DNA of 64,000 nt from positions 1-64,000 of the forward strand of contig CAVXUA010000017.1 in the NCBI GenBank assembly GCA_963764825.1. Reading direction: 5' to 3'. The notes under the pieces are model-generated. The model did no database searches. It worked only from the letters and a program-made list of their open reading frames with translations, and had not been told where the DNA came from. A program made the translations under genes and the position numbers. Shown one piece after another: positions 30,865 through 41,426 of the stretch; position 1 is the stretch's first letter, and each line of letters opens with the position of its first letter. This stretch comes from JAZGGS01 sp963764825. GTDB lineage: Bacteria > Bacteroidota > Ignavibacteria > Ignavibacteriales > Ignavibacteriaceae.

Positions 30865-32107
30865 TTAAGCATTCCTTTTAATTACTAGAAGAGTTTTATC
30901 ATCAGAGTATTGACCATTCTTGGAAAAGTTTATTACATCCTCTAAAATTTTAACCGCAATTTCTTTCGGAGTATGATTTTTCAATTCTTTAAACTTTGCT
31001 ATCAGCCTATCATCTCCATATTGATTAAAAGAAACATCCGCTGATTCGGTAACTCCATCCGAGAAGAGAAGAAGAACATCTCCTTTACTAAAATTAACGC
31101 TCTCAAGATAATAACCAGCATTAGGTGCAGGTCCAAGCACAGGTCCTGTTGGATGCAGAAGTTCAATTTCGTCAGTTTTACTGTTTAGAAAAATTGGTGG
31201 ATTATGGCCGGCATTTGCGAATAGGAACAATCCTTCCTTGTGATTAGTAAGCTCACCGTAAAAAAGAGAAGCAAATTTATCATCATCAAATATTATATTA
31301 ACAAGCTGGTTCATTCTTCTCATAAGTGCAACAATTTTTATTTCAAAACTGCTTGCCATCCTTAATGCACCGGAAATATACATCGCTTCTGCAGAGGCAG
31401 CCTACACCTTTACTTGCAGCATCTCCCACAGCAATTCCCAGCCGTTCGCTTTCCTCACCAAATTCCAGGTAATCAAAAAAATCGCCGCCAACAATTTCTG
31501 CGGGATGAGTTATTCCGTAAAGTTCATAATCCATGAAAACTTAGTTCGTGTTCCGGGAGAATACTTTTTTGAAGCTCCCTGGCTTTATCAATATCGGCCC
31601 TTAAGATGAGTGTAGCGCTTTCGGCAGATGCTCCTCTGTTTTAATTTTGATGTTAAAGCTGTTGCAATTATATTTAAGTTAATCTCTAAAGTCTTCATCA
31701 ATTTTATCACTGTTAAGGGCGAGAAGATATTCGTAATAAATACTTATCATTAATTTTATTTTTACCTCCAACACCGGAAGCTGAATATTTGAATATCCCT
31801 TTTTCCCTAAGGGATTCATTGGTCTCATCTCCTAAAATCGTTCTTTCTTTAGCTATAAGTATCGAATACAGGGTATTCAGTAATTTTTAATCTGAAATCC
31901 TTCTTTAATTTTTTCAAGATTTCCGGTTTGGTATAAAATTGTATATGCTTTTTTACTTTCATCAAGTTTCCAAATCCTGCCGCCTGTAACATCAATATCT
32001 TCGCTCTTTACTATTCCGTGGATAGTATTAATCAGCATCTCTTTTTCAGAAGCGAATTTTCCCGAAGCTATAGTTTCAACAAGCTTGTGTAATTTTCTTT
32101 GTTCCAT
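30865..32107 (-). CDS. SpoIIE-type PP2C phosphatase with GAF-like N-terminus (heavily frameshifted)
   Basis: The N-terminus (MEQRKLHKLVETIASGKF...GGRIWKLDESKKAYTI) resembles a GAF sensor. The C-terminus is a SpoIIE/RsbU phosphatase with metal-binding motifs GGDFFDYLE, VGDAASKGVG, FANAGHNPP, LLLFSDGVTE and YSDDKTLLVIK. Such enzymes dephosphorylate anti-anti-sigma factors in partner-switching pathways. At least four frame changes occur between 31360 and 31880, and the stretch 31540-31880 is poorly readable, so this gene could be really decayed. The phosphatase part (30865-31530) is intact but for one shift. No anti-sigma gene is adjacent. Confidence 0.75.
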
Positions 32108-32124
32108 AAATTAGTCTTTGTTTC

Positions 32125-33420
32125 CTATTCTGTATAAAAATCTATCATCTGCTGAATGGCTTTTTTACAAACAGGGCAAAAATTATCAACAACAATTGAT
32201 TTCATTGTACAATCCTGTTTAGGTCTGTAAACACCTTTCTCAACATAACCACCACCTTCAAAAGCTCCTACCACATTTAATATTCGCTGTTAGAAGGAGT
32301 TGGAATTGGTGTTCCATCTTCAACCATATCTTTCCACTTGGAATCAAAATCTATAAGCGTTGTTAAGTTAGGATCAAGTGGTTCCACATCCAATGAGTAA
32401 AAATCTTCGTATGCAACATCGGAAGTAAAGTATTCATCTGCAAGTGAAGCAAATCCATGTCCGAATTCATGAACAAAGACAAATTCCTCAGCAGGATTAT
32501 CGTTAACACAAACGGAATAAAGATTATAAATTGAACCGCCGCCGTATTTATCCGAATTTACAAGAATATAAATCTGGTCATACGGAACATTTGCTGCAAC
32601 ATTTCTTAAAGTTTTGTTATCGGTAGTCATCAAATATCTTTCAAGATCGAAAGTATAAAAGGTTGTGTTAACTAGCGTTTTTTTCCACATATCTTCCGCA
32701 GGAATATCTGTTCCCGATTCTTCCGAAGGTGCATTGATGCCACGAATATTAAATTTATTTTTGTTTTCTTTAAAAGGAGAACTGTTAAAAAGGTATCCTG
32801 CAAATTCATCACAATCATTCCTGAAAGTTTCCATCTCATCCTGTTGTGTAACCATCGGGAATGATAACAATATCAACTTTAACTGATGGATCGCCGGAAA
32901 TTATAACATCAAAACTTTTATATTCATCAACGCGTTCTGTCTTTTATAAAATAATTTTTCGGATCAATTTTGTATTCAAATTTCTTTATTAGTTCATTTT
33001 TTTTATTCCTGCTGAAAAATTCAACCCGTACAGGATTTTTAGGATAGGGAAAAACAACAGTTTCGCTAAAACTTTTTACTGTATGTTTAGCTTCTTCAGT
33101 AGTTTGCCATTCATTAAACAGAGTCGAATATCCTCTTGAGTAGATCAGCTCATTGCTTCTTCATCATAAACCATGAATTTATATTTCCCATATTCAAACT
33201 TATCAACAAGATTAATTTTTGATCCTCCCCAATAAGGTTCCTCAATCAGTTCATCAAAAGAATAAAATTCATTTTCCTTATCGCCTGTATGGAAATAATC
33301 AAGGCGGAGAGTTTTATTTTGGAAATATTCATCAAAACTAATCTGCGAATAACTAACAGAAACAAAAAGATTAATAGAAATACTTTTTTAATAATTTTAT
33401 CCCAAAATCGATTGTGATAA
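32125..33420 (-). CDS. secreted M64-family (IgA-peptidase-like) metallopeptidase (frameshifted)
   Basis: The zinc motif is HEFGHGFASLADEY, the M64 signature (HExxH plus a downstream Asp/Glu). Upstream come the M64 N-terminal beta domain (DEYFQNKTLRLDYFHTG, WGGSKINLVDKFEYG), and before it a hydrophobic signal segment (FLLIFLFLLVI). The C-terminus has GAFEGGGYVEKGVYRPKQDC and a final Cys pair (CPVCKKAIQQMID). Frame changes lie near 32280, 32860, 32945, 33155 and 33370. The start codon is not certain (no in-frame ATG ahead of the signal segment), so the 5' limit is approximate. It is a secreted protease of unknown target. Confidence 0.82.
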
Positions 33421-33498
33421 AAAATATTTGAAATTGATACTCAAAGATAAGTTTTTCGAGAATTCCAGAAATAAAATAAAATGTGAATCGGAGGGAAG

Positions 33499-34082
33499 TT
33501 ATGTGTTAATTTTTCTCGAACCCGGTTTTATTATTTCCAATCCTTTCTGGCAGAGCGGACACTCTTCTGGCAGGTACGAAACAACTTCCATCTTAAGTGT
33601 GCTAATTTGAGGAAACCCAAAATCAACTTTGCCATTGCTTCTGTCTACAATAAATCCAACTCCGGCAACTTTTGCATTATTGTTTTTTACAATATCAATT
33701 ACTTCAAAAACCGATCCGCCTGTTGTTACAACATCTTCACAGACTAAAACTTTCTCACCTTCGCTTAAAGAAAATCCACGGCGTATAGTTAAGTTTTTAT
33801 TTTCCCTTTCGGCAAAGATAAATCTTTTATTAAGCTGCCGTGCAACTTCCTGCCCAACAACCAACCCGCCAATTGCTGGTGATATTACGGTATCGATCTC
33901 AAAATCCTTAAAATGATCTGCAATGATTGCACAAAGCTGTTCAATGTATTCCGGGTATTGAAGAACTTTTGCACACTGAAAATATTTATTACTGTGCCTT
34001 CCTGATGTTAAAAGAAAATGACCTTCAAATAATGATTTTGTTTTTTTGAAGATTTCCAGAATTTCAATTCGGTAAAACTCAT
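33499..34082 (-). CDS. pyrE: orotate phosphoribosyltransferase
   Basis: The PRPP-binding motif is VLVCEDVVTTGGS, and the N-terminal half reads HFLLTSGRHSNKYFQCAKVLQ, both diagnostic of OPRTase. It makes OMP from orotate and PRPP in pyrimidine synthesis. The ATG at 34082 (MSFTELK) is followed by a one-base shift near 34055, after which ILEIFKKTKSLFEG continues. The protein is about 193 aa, normal length. The start overlaps or abuts the end of the pterin dehydratase gene. The C-terminal tail has an extra Cys pair (CPLCQKG), common in bacterial PyrE. Confidence 0.9.
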
Positions 34083-34360
34083 AATAAACTCATTAATTTT
34101 TTTTGCAAGTTGAAAATCATTTTCAGTTACTCCACCTTTATCGTGAGTGGAAACTGTTATTTTTACTTTATTCCAGGAATGCAGAAAAATATCGGGATGA
34201 TGGTTCATTTCTTCGGCAAATCACCAATTTTGTTAACAAAGTTAAGAGCTTCAGGAAAATCCTTGAATTGAAATTCTTTGCCAATTTGGTTTTCCAGGTA
34301 TTCCCAGCCGGAAATTTCTTTAATCCTGTTATTAATTTCTTCTGATGTTAAAAGTGACAT
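34079..34360 (-). CDS. phhB: pterin-4a-carbinolamine dehydratase (frameshifted)
   Basis: The active-site signature is NHHPDIFLHSWNKVKITVST, followed by DKGGVTENDFQLAKKINE. These are the conserved His-His and the Thr-His-Asp region of PCD/DCoH. The start MSLLTSEEINNRIKEISGWE is right for the family. One shift near 34210 joins the halves (about 93 aa). In the present frame it runs into pyrE without a stop. Correcting the 8-T homopolymer near 34100 by one base would give a TGA overlapping the pyrE ATG (ATGA). It recycles the pterin cofactor of aromatic-amino-acid hydroxylases, but no hydroxylase gene is in view. The 3' end is approximate. Confidence 0.85.
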
Positions 34361-34483
34361 ATCTAATAAAATATTTTGTTGTATTGATTACAAAATTTAA
34401 ACAATTATGTGGTGCTTGCCTATTCATAATGATATAAATATTGGGTTCCACTAAGAAAAAATATGTGAAGAGGAAACAAAAAA

Positions 34484-34511
34484 AAGCGTATCCCTAAAAC
34501 AGGATACGCTT
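34484..34511 (-). terminator. intrinsic terminator of clpC
   Basis: A perfect 10-bp stem (AAGCGTATCC / GGATACGCTT) with an 8-nt loop is followed on the minus strand by a run of T. It lies 26 nt after the clpC stop and ends that transcript. Confidence 0.92.
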
Positions 34512-34537
34512 CTTAAATAAAAATTTTCGATTAAAAT

Positions 34538-37042
34538 CTATGCTTCTGAAGTATCCGATTTTTCCGTCTCTTCATCCGAATCTTCAACTTCAAGTGCTTC
34601 ATCATAAAAAACTAACTCTTCAGCATTTTCTACATGTTTTGCCATTATGCGGGTTCCTTCTTTAAATGAACCTCTTAAAATTTCTTCGGCTAAAGGATCT
34701 TCAACATATTTCTGGATTGCACGACGCAATGGTCTTGCACCAAATTTTTCATCAAATCCTTTAGTAACTAAAAACTCTCTTGCAGTCTGATCAAGCAATA
34801 AGATCCATTTTATTTTCTTCAAGATTTTTATAAAGATCTCTGCTCTCTATCTCGATGATCTTCATAATATCATCCCTGTCAAGATTGCGGAAGACAATCG
34901 TATCATCAATCCTGTTTAAGAATTCAGGATTAAAGAGTTTTTTCATGGCTTCTTCCACCGTGGTCTTCATATTATTATACTTGTCCTTATCTAAGGCATC
35001 ACTAAATCCAAAAGAACCAATGTCTTTAATATCTTTTGTTCCAATGTTCGAAGTCATGATAATAATAGTATTTTTGAAATCAACTTTTCGTCCTAAGCTA
35101 TCTGTAAGCACGCCGTCATCCAGCACCTGCAAAAGAATACTGAAAATATCGGGATGAGCTTTTTCAATTTCATCAAAAAGAACTACTGAATATGGTTTCC
35201 TTCTAACTTTCTCAGTAAGCTGTCCTCCTTCTTCATAACCAACATATCCTGGAGGTGCACCAACTAATCTTGAGAGAGAGAATTTTTCCATGTATTCACT
35301 CATATCAATTCTAATCAGCGAATCTTCGGAATCGAAGAGATACCTTGCAAGCGCTTTACAGAGTTCTGTTTTACCAACACCTGTAGGACCGAGGAATACA
35401 AAACTTCCAATTGGACGGTTAGGACTTTTTAATCCTGCCCTGGTTCTTCTAATCGCTTTGGTAAGCTTAGTAATTGCTTCATCCTGTCCAACAATATATT
35501 CCCGGAGTGAGTCTTCCATCTTAAGAAGTTTATCAGATTCGGTTTGTGCAATTCTGTTAACAGGGATGCCTGTCATCATTGCTACAACAGTTGCAATGTC
35601 ATCTTCCGTAACATCGTGTATAATATCTTTTGTTCTCGCATCCCATTCTCTTTTGCAATTTCAAGATCGGATTGGAGATTGCGTTCTTTATCGCGAAGCC
35701 GTGCAGCTTCTTCATAATCCTGCCGTTTAACAACCGCAGCTTTTTCTCTTCTTACCTGGTCAATTTCATCTTCCAGTTCCAGCACATCCTGTGGAACTTC
35801 AAAATTACCCATATGAACGCGTGAGCCGGCTTCATCAATAACATCAATTGCTTTATCGGGTAAGTGTCTATCAGTTATATACCTATTGCTTAATTTTACA
35901 GCAGAATCAACAGCATCTTTAGAATATTTTACGTGATGATGTTCTTCGTATTTGAATTTTATATTTTCCAGTATCTGTATTGTTTCATCGTAGGTTGGTG
36001 GATCAACCATTATTTTTTGAAATCTTCTATCAAGAGCGCCGTCGGTTTCAACAAATTTCCTGTATTCATCTAAAGTTGTTGCACCAATACACTGAATATC
36101 GCCACGAGCTAATGCGGGCTTAAACATATTCGATGCATCAAGTGAACCGGATGCGCCACCTGCACCAACTATTGTATGCAATTCATCAATAAAAAGAATA
36201 ATATCTTTTGCTTTTTCAAGCTCATTCATTAGGGCTTTCATTCTTTCTTCAAACTGTCCCCTGTATTTTGTTCCCGCAACCAGTCCTGCAAGATCTAAAG
36301 TAACCACACGCTTATCGTGTAGAGTCCTTGGTACTTTTTTCTGTATGATTCTTAATGCTAATCCTTCGGCAATAGCAGTTTTACCAACTCCTGGTTCGCC
36401 GATAAGAACCGGATTATTCTTTTTTCTTCTGCTTAATATTTGTGCTACTCTTTCAATTTCTTTTTCCCTGCCAACAACTGGATCAAGTTTATCATCCAAT
36501 CCAAGCTTGGTTAAATCTCTTCCAAAGTTATCCAGAACCGGGGTTTTTGTTTTTTCAATTTTTTTATCAGAAGCCACTGTTTTTGCAGATGGATCTTTAG
36601 AACTTCGGTTGCTAAGCATTGCGTTCAATTCTGATCGAGCTGTATCGTAAGTAATATTAAATTGATGCAAAATCTGCGTTGCAATATTATCTTCATCTCT
36701 TAATAAAGAAAGGAGCAAATGCTCTGTGCCGATAACGTCTGCCTTATAAATTTTCGATTCAATCTGTGTAATCTTAAGAACTTTTTCTGCCTGCTTTGTA
36801 AGCGGGATGTTACCAATTGTTAAAGTACCCCCTGAAGTTCTAACTGTATCTTCAATAGCTTTTTTCAGTTTCATAAGATCGCAATCGAGATTCCTTAGAA
36901 GCCGTACGCCAACGCCTTGCCCTTCACGAATAATTCCTAATAAAAGGTGCTCAGTTCCAATATAATCATGCCCAAGTCTTAACGCCTCTTCCCTGCTTAA
37001 CCTGATTACATCTTGAAGCCTGTCTGAAAAATTACCATCCAT
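34538..37042 (-). CDS. clpC: Clp protease ATP-binding subunit ClpC (frameshifted)
   Basis: Three fragments form one protein of about 835 aa: an N-terminal double Clp-N repeat (LGHDYIGTEHLLLGIIREGQ), AAA+ domain 1 with Walker A GEPGVGKTAIAEG and Walker B ILFIDELHT, a UVR motif (YEEAARLRDKE) typical of ClpC rather than ClpB, AAA+ domain 2 with GPTGVGKTELCKALA and VVLFDEIEKAHPD, and the C-terminal domain. ClpC unfolds substrates for ClpP. Frame changes lie near 35645 and 34805. Such a conserved gene being broken twice by one base supports sequence error. It ends 26 nt before a strong terminator. Confidence 0.95.
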
Positions 37043-37456
37043 ATTTTAGCCTTAACTCATTATTTTATTATCAGATAGATAAAGTCATTTAATGTTTTAC
37101 TATTAAAAAGACATTTCTAATTGGATAAACCAAGATAAAGTTTATTTAGTCTAAAAAAAACTGACCCTCATACACCTGGTTTATCAATTAATTAATCGAT
37201 TACTTGCTAAAATAAACAAAAAAAATGCCAAGAGAAGGTCATAATCCTACCCATTCCCATTGCTTCTTTTGCACAAAACAAACCTTTTTGCCAATAGCCC
37301 TAGCATTATTGGTGCACCAGTATTGCATCATAGGACAATATTACCGGAATCGCAAATCAAACGGAAGCTATGCAACAAATTACCCGCTAATACTTTCTGC
37401 TAAAAAAAGTATATTACTTGTCAAATTTAATTTAATTAAAATTCACGGAGAAAATT
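37043..37456. other. divergent intergenic region between clpC and floA
   Basis: The 414 bp separate the divergent clpC (minus) and floA (plus) genes and should hold both promoters. The floA ribosome site CGGAGAAAATTATG is clear. I see no -7 TAnnTTTG element with a matching -33, no CtsR-like operator, and no RNA gene. An overlapping open frame from 37225 is a shadow. Confidence 0.4.
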
Positions 37457-38446
37457 ATGGAAGCAATTACAGGACTATCTCTGTTCATTATTATTGCAGT
37501 AGTTCTATTCTTAATGTTATTTCTTTACTTCATCCCTGTCAGGCTGTACATAGCTGCAGTCTCATCAGGAGTGAAGATAAGAATATTTAAAGATCTTATC
37601 GGTATGCGTTTAAGAAGAGTTCCGCCAAGCATAATTGTAGAAGGAATGATTAGTGCTACAAAAGCCGGATTAGAATTAAATATGGGAAAACTTGAAGCAC
37701 ACTTCTTAGCACGCGGAAATGTTAGACGCGTAGTTGATTCACTAATTTCTGCAGATAAAGCTAACATCGAACTTCCATTTGAACGTGCTGCGGCAATTGA
37801 TCTTGCAGGAAGAGACGTTCTTGAAGCTGTTAAGATGTCTGTATTACCAAAAGTTATAGAAACGCCTGTTGTTTCAGCAGTTGCTAAAGATGGTATTCAG
37901 CTTAAAGCAATTGCAAGAGTAACCGTTAGAACAAACATCGAAAGATTGGTTGGAGGAGCGGGTGAAGCAACTGTGCTTGCAAGAGTTGGCGAAGGAATTG
38001 TATCAACTATCGGTTCAAGCCAAACTCATAAGCAGGTGCTCGAAAATCCAGATACAATTTCTAAAAGTGTTTTAGCCAAGGGATTAGATGCTGGCACTGC
38101 ATTTGAAATTTTATCAATCGATATTGCTGATGTTGATATCGGACAGAATATTGGGGCTATACTGCAAACCGACCAGGCGGAAGCTGATCTTAAAGTTGCA
38201 AGAGCAAAAGCAGAAGAAAGACGTGCAGCAGCAGTTGCAACTGAACAGGAAAACGTTGCCGAAGTTGCAAAACAACGTGCTCGTGTTGTGGAAGCGGAAG
38301 CAGAAATTCCTCGTGCTATTTCGGAAGCTTTCAGATCAGGCAACTTTGGTATAATGGATTATTACAATTTGCGGAACATACAGGCAGATACACAAATGCG
38401 TGATGCGATTGCAAAACCGGAAGATAAAAAGAAAGACAACGAGTAA
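37457..38446 (+). CDS. floA: flotillin-like protein FloA (SPFH family)
   Basis: The 329-aa protein has a membrane-inserted N-terminal hairpin (LFIIIAVVLFLMLFLYFIPV), the SPFH domain (IKDLIGMRLRRVPPSII...) and a long C-terminal coiled region rich in Ala, Glu and Lys (ADLKVARAKAEERRAAAV). The motif and length match FloA, which forms lipid microdomains that organise membrane protein complexes. It overlaps the next gene at TAATG, so the two are translationally coupled. Note that FloA is usually linked to a NfeD-type gene, and none is here. Confidence 0.93.
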   Translation: MEAITGLSLFIIIAVVLFLMLFLYFIPVRLYIAAVSSGVKIRIFKDLIGMRLRRVPPSIIVEGMISATKAGLELNMGKLEAHFLARGNVRRVVDSLISADKANIELPFERAAAIDLAGRDVLEAVKMSVLPKVIETPVVSAVAKDGIQLKAIARVTVRTNIERLVGGAGEATVLARVGEGIVSTIGSSQTHKQVLENPDTISKSVLAKGLDAGTAFEILSIDIADVDIGQNIGAILQTDQAEADLKVARAKAEERRAAAVATEQENVAEVAKQRARVVEAEAEIPRAISEAFRSGNFGIMDYYNLRNIQADTQMRDAIAKPEDKKKDNE

Positions 38447-39027
38447 TGGACGACTTTTTTGAAATACTTATTTACCTGTTCATTATAATCAGTTTCGTTA
38501 GTTCTTTTTTCAAAAAGAAAAAGAAGCAGCAGCAAAAGTTGCAGGTTCCAGGCTCCCAAGTTAATTCGCAAGAACAAACAGGGCACCCAGTAAAGAAGAT
38601 AGAACCGGAAGTAAAAGTTGAACCGGAAATCGACATTTTTAAAGATCTTGAAAAATTCTTTAATGTAGGTAAACCTGAAAAGGAAGCTTCAAAAGAGCAT
38701 AATGATAAGGAAATGTATGAAGGAGCTAAGGATAGAAAAGATTATATAGCAGTTCCAGAGGAAAGTTTTCACAAAAAAACCTCTTCAGAGCATACATTCA
38801 TTAATCCCTGGGATAAGAAAAGAAAAGAAATAGACATAAAAGTTGCGAAGGTTGATAAAACAATTGAAGAACAGGCATCAAAATTTGAAGAGTATCTTCA
38901 GAAAAAAGAAACTGCTGCTAGTGAAATAAGCAAGGAGATACGAACGCGTCTAAATGATCCTGCAAGTTTAAAAGATTATATAATTATTTCAGAGATTATG
39001 GGTAAGCCAAAATCTCTTAGGAGGTGA
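38446..39027 (+). CDS. hypothetical membrane-anchored, charged protein following floA
   Basis: The 193-aa product has one N-terminal hydrophobic helix (ILIYLFIIISFVSSFF), then a stop-transfer run of Lys (KKKKKQQQ) and a long charged, probably coiled-coil region (KVDKTIEEQASKFEEYLQKK). I do not recognise the family. Its ATG overlaps the floA stop, and its fold (anchor plus coil) fits a partner of the flotillin scaffold. That link is inferred from coupling only. Confidence 0.72.
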   Translation: MDDFFEILIYLFIIISFVSSFFKKKKKQQQKLQVPGSQVNSQEQTGHPVKKIEPEVKVEPEIDIFKDLEKFFNVGKPEKEASKEHNDKEMYEGAKDRKDYIAVPEESFHKKTSSEHTFINPWDKKRKEIDIKVAKVDKTIEEQASKFEEYLQKKETAASEISKEIRTRLNDPASLKDYIIISEIMGKPKSLRR

Positions 39028-39088
39028 ATCTTCTCTAAATTTTTGTTGGGAGAAAAAGTATTATAAAATTTTTAGATACGCTTCCTAT

Positions 39089-41086
39089 ATGAAGCAAAAA
39101 AAATATAAGCTAACAAGATTAGGCAATGCGGGCTTCGTTAAGAAAGTAGACGAAGCCCTTTTTGCTATTAATTACCAGCACGAACTTAATCCATCGCAGT
39201 ACGAAGCTGTTGCAGCAGTTAACGGCGCTTATCTTATAATTGCAGGTGCAGGAACTGGTAAAACACGCACGCTTGTTTACCGCGTTGCGAGATTAATCGA
39301 ATCCGGTTACGATCCACAATCAATATTGCTTCTTACCTTTACACGAAAAGCTGCAAACGAAATGATGAAAAGAGCTTCGGTGCTTCTGGATGACCGTTGT
39401 TCCAAAATTCGCGGCGGAACGTTTCACTCTTTTGCAAATGTAACTTTAAGAAAATATGCAAAAGCGGCAGGTGTAGAATCTAACTTTACAATTTTAGACC
39501 AGGGAGACAGCGCAGATATTATAAATCTTATCCGATCGCAGGATGGTTTTATCAGCAAAGAAAAACGGTTCCCTAAAAAAGATACACTTAACAAAGTTTA
39601 CAGCTTAAATGTTAACACTGGAATTCCTGTTGAGCAAATTATTGAGTCAGATTATCCTCACTTTATTTCCATGTTAGATAAAATAATTGAAGTACAGCAC
39701 ATCTATACAGATTACAAAAGAAAAAATAACCTGCTCGATTACGATGACCTGCTTGTTTACCTGCGCGATTTTCTTCATAGCGGAAATTCTGCGGCAAAAA
39801 ATCTTCTTTCAACAATAAAATTTGTGATGGTTGATGAATACCAGGATACAAACTATCTGCAGGCAGAAATTGTGCAAGGACTTGCAAAACATAACGGTAA
39901 TGTTATGGTAGTTGGTGATGATGCGCAGTCAATCTATTCTTTTCGCGGAGCCAATTTTAAGAATATTATGGATTTTCCGAAGCTGTTTGATAATGTAAAC
40001 GTAATTAAGATTGAAGAAAATTACAGAAGCGTTCAGGCAGTTCTCGATTTTGCTAACCAGGTTTACGAAGGTGCGGTTGAAAAATATACAAAAGTTCTCT
40101 ACACGCAGAGGAAAGGAGGGGAACTTCCTTTTATTGTTGCTGCAGCAAATGAGAACATGCAATCAAGGTTCATTGTGGAAAAAATTCTTGAACTTTTAGA
40201 AGAAGGTGTTCCGCTTAAAGATATTTCAGTGCTTTTCCGCTCTTCATTTTTTTCATTCAACCTGGAGATTGAATTATCAAAAGCAGGAATTCCTTTTCAG
40301 AAATTCGGCGGAATAAAGTTTATTGAAACTGCACACGTGAAAGATGTGCTGGCATTTTTAAGAATTGCATCAAACCCAAAAGATATTGTCAGCTGGTACC
40401 GGGTTTTGTTGTTGCATGAGGGTGTAGGACCTAAAACTGCGCAGAGAATTTTGGATGAACTTGCAACTGCAAGATTAACAATTGAAAAACATCCTGGAAA
40501 TAAAAAGGAATTTCAGTATTATAAATTGAAAGAGCTCTTTATTCTTCTCTATAAATTACACACAACTAAAGCTTCTCCTTCAGAAAAAGCAGCAATGGTT
40601 TTAGAATATTATCATCCTCTCTTTAAGCATAAATATGATGATTTTAATAAACGAAATAAAGATCTTGAAATTCTACAAAACATTTCTGAAAACTACCGTT
40701 CGCTTAATTCATTTTTAGCAGATATGGCGATTGAGCCAGTTATTAATAGTGTGATTGATATTTCCGAAACAGATAAAGAGGATGAATACCTCACTCTTTC
40801 TACAATTCATTCTGCCAAAGGATTGGAATGGCATTCTGTTTTTGTAATACATGCAATTGAGGGTTACTTTCCTTCTACTCGTGCTGCAGAGAGTCTTGAT
40901 TCTTTAGAAGAAGAAAGAAGGTTAATGTACGTTGCAGCTACAAGAGCAAAACAAAACCTGTTTGTTACATACCCGATGAATATGTACAACCGGATGGAAG
41001 GAATAACTCTTTCAAAACCATCAAGATTTATTTCGGAAATCTCACCGGATAAAGCTGAGGGCTGGCTTGTTGAGGATGAGTATTAA
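39089..41086 (+). CDS. UvrD/Rep-family ATP-dependent DNA helicase
   Basis: The complete 665-aa SF1A helicase has LNPSQYEAV (Q motif), Walker A GAGTGKTRTLVYR, motif II VDEYQDTNYLQ, motif III GDDAQSIYSFRGA, motif V STIHSAKGLEWHSVFVI and motif VI ERRLMYVAATRA. It unwinds 3'-5' in repair or replication restart. The 665-residue length is shorter than UvrD (about 720) and closer to Rep/PcrA. The presence of a second such helicase elsewhere in the genome cannot be judged. There is no frameshift. Confidence 0.93.
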   Translation: MKQKKYKLTRLGNAGFVKKVDEALFAINYQHELNPSQYEAVAAVNGAYLIIAGAGTGKTRTLVYRVARLIESGYDPQSILLLTFTRKAANEMMKRASVLLDDRCSKIRGGTFHSFANVTLRKYAKAAGVESNFTILDQGDSADIINLIRSQDGFISKEKRFPKKDTLNKVYSLNVNTGIPVEQIIESDYPHFISMLDKIIEVQHIYTDYKRKNNLLDYDDLLVYLRDFLHSGNSAAKNLLSTIKFVMVDEYQDTNYLQAEIVQGLAKHNGNVMVVGDDAQSIYSFRGANFKNIMDFPKLFDNVNVIKIEENYRSVQAVLDFANQVYEGAVEKYTKVLYTQRKGGELPFIVAAANENMQSRFIVEKILELLEEGVPLKDISVLFRSSFFSFNLEIELSKAGIPFQKFGGIKFIETAHVKDVLAFLRIASNPKDIVSWYRVLLLHEGVGPKTAQRILDELATARLTIEKHPGNKKEFQYYKLKELFILLYKLHTTKASPSEKAAMVLEYYHPLFKHKYDDFNKRNKDLEILQNISENYRSLNSFLADMAIEPVINSVIDISETDKEDEYLTLSTIHSAKGLEWHSVFVIHAIEGYFPSTRAAESLDSLEEERRLMYVAATRAKQNLFVTYPMNMYNRMEGITLSKPSRFISEISPDKAEGWLVEDEY

Positions 41087-41426
41087 TAGATATTATCTTT
41101 ATTGATACAAGATTAAATAGCGAACACCGATTAACGATTTGAGAAATAAGAAATAAAACATTCTTCATAAATCGAAATTCATTTGTCGTTATTCGTTATT
41201 TTTTTGCATTAATTAATAGTGCCGGTCACTTCCAAAATTGAATGACAATTTAATAATATCTAGAAAGGATTTTGTTTGGATACATTAAATTACACTTATT
41301 GTAATATTTTTACAGTAATTAGATTCATCTTAAATGATAATTAAATTTATTTCTTTATTTCATTTAACTATTTTGCCCCTGCATATTTCAAACTTATAAT
41401 ATTTTTTTCATCATACATTATTCTGA
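41087..41426. other. intergenic region after the helicase
   Basis: The 340 bp separate the helicase from the glycosyltransferase, both on the plus strand. It is very AT-rich. A segment at about 41117-41200 with repeated ATTAACGA/CGTTATTCGTTATT-like words may be a decayed dispersed repeat. No ORF, RNA gene or strong terminator is seen. Confidence 0.3.
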
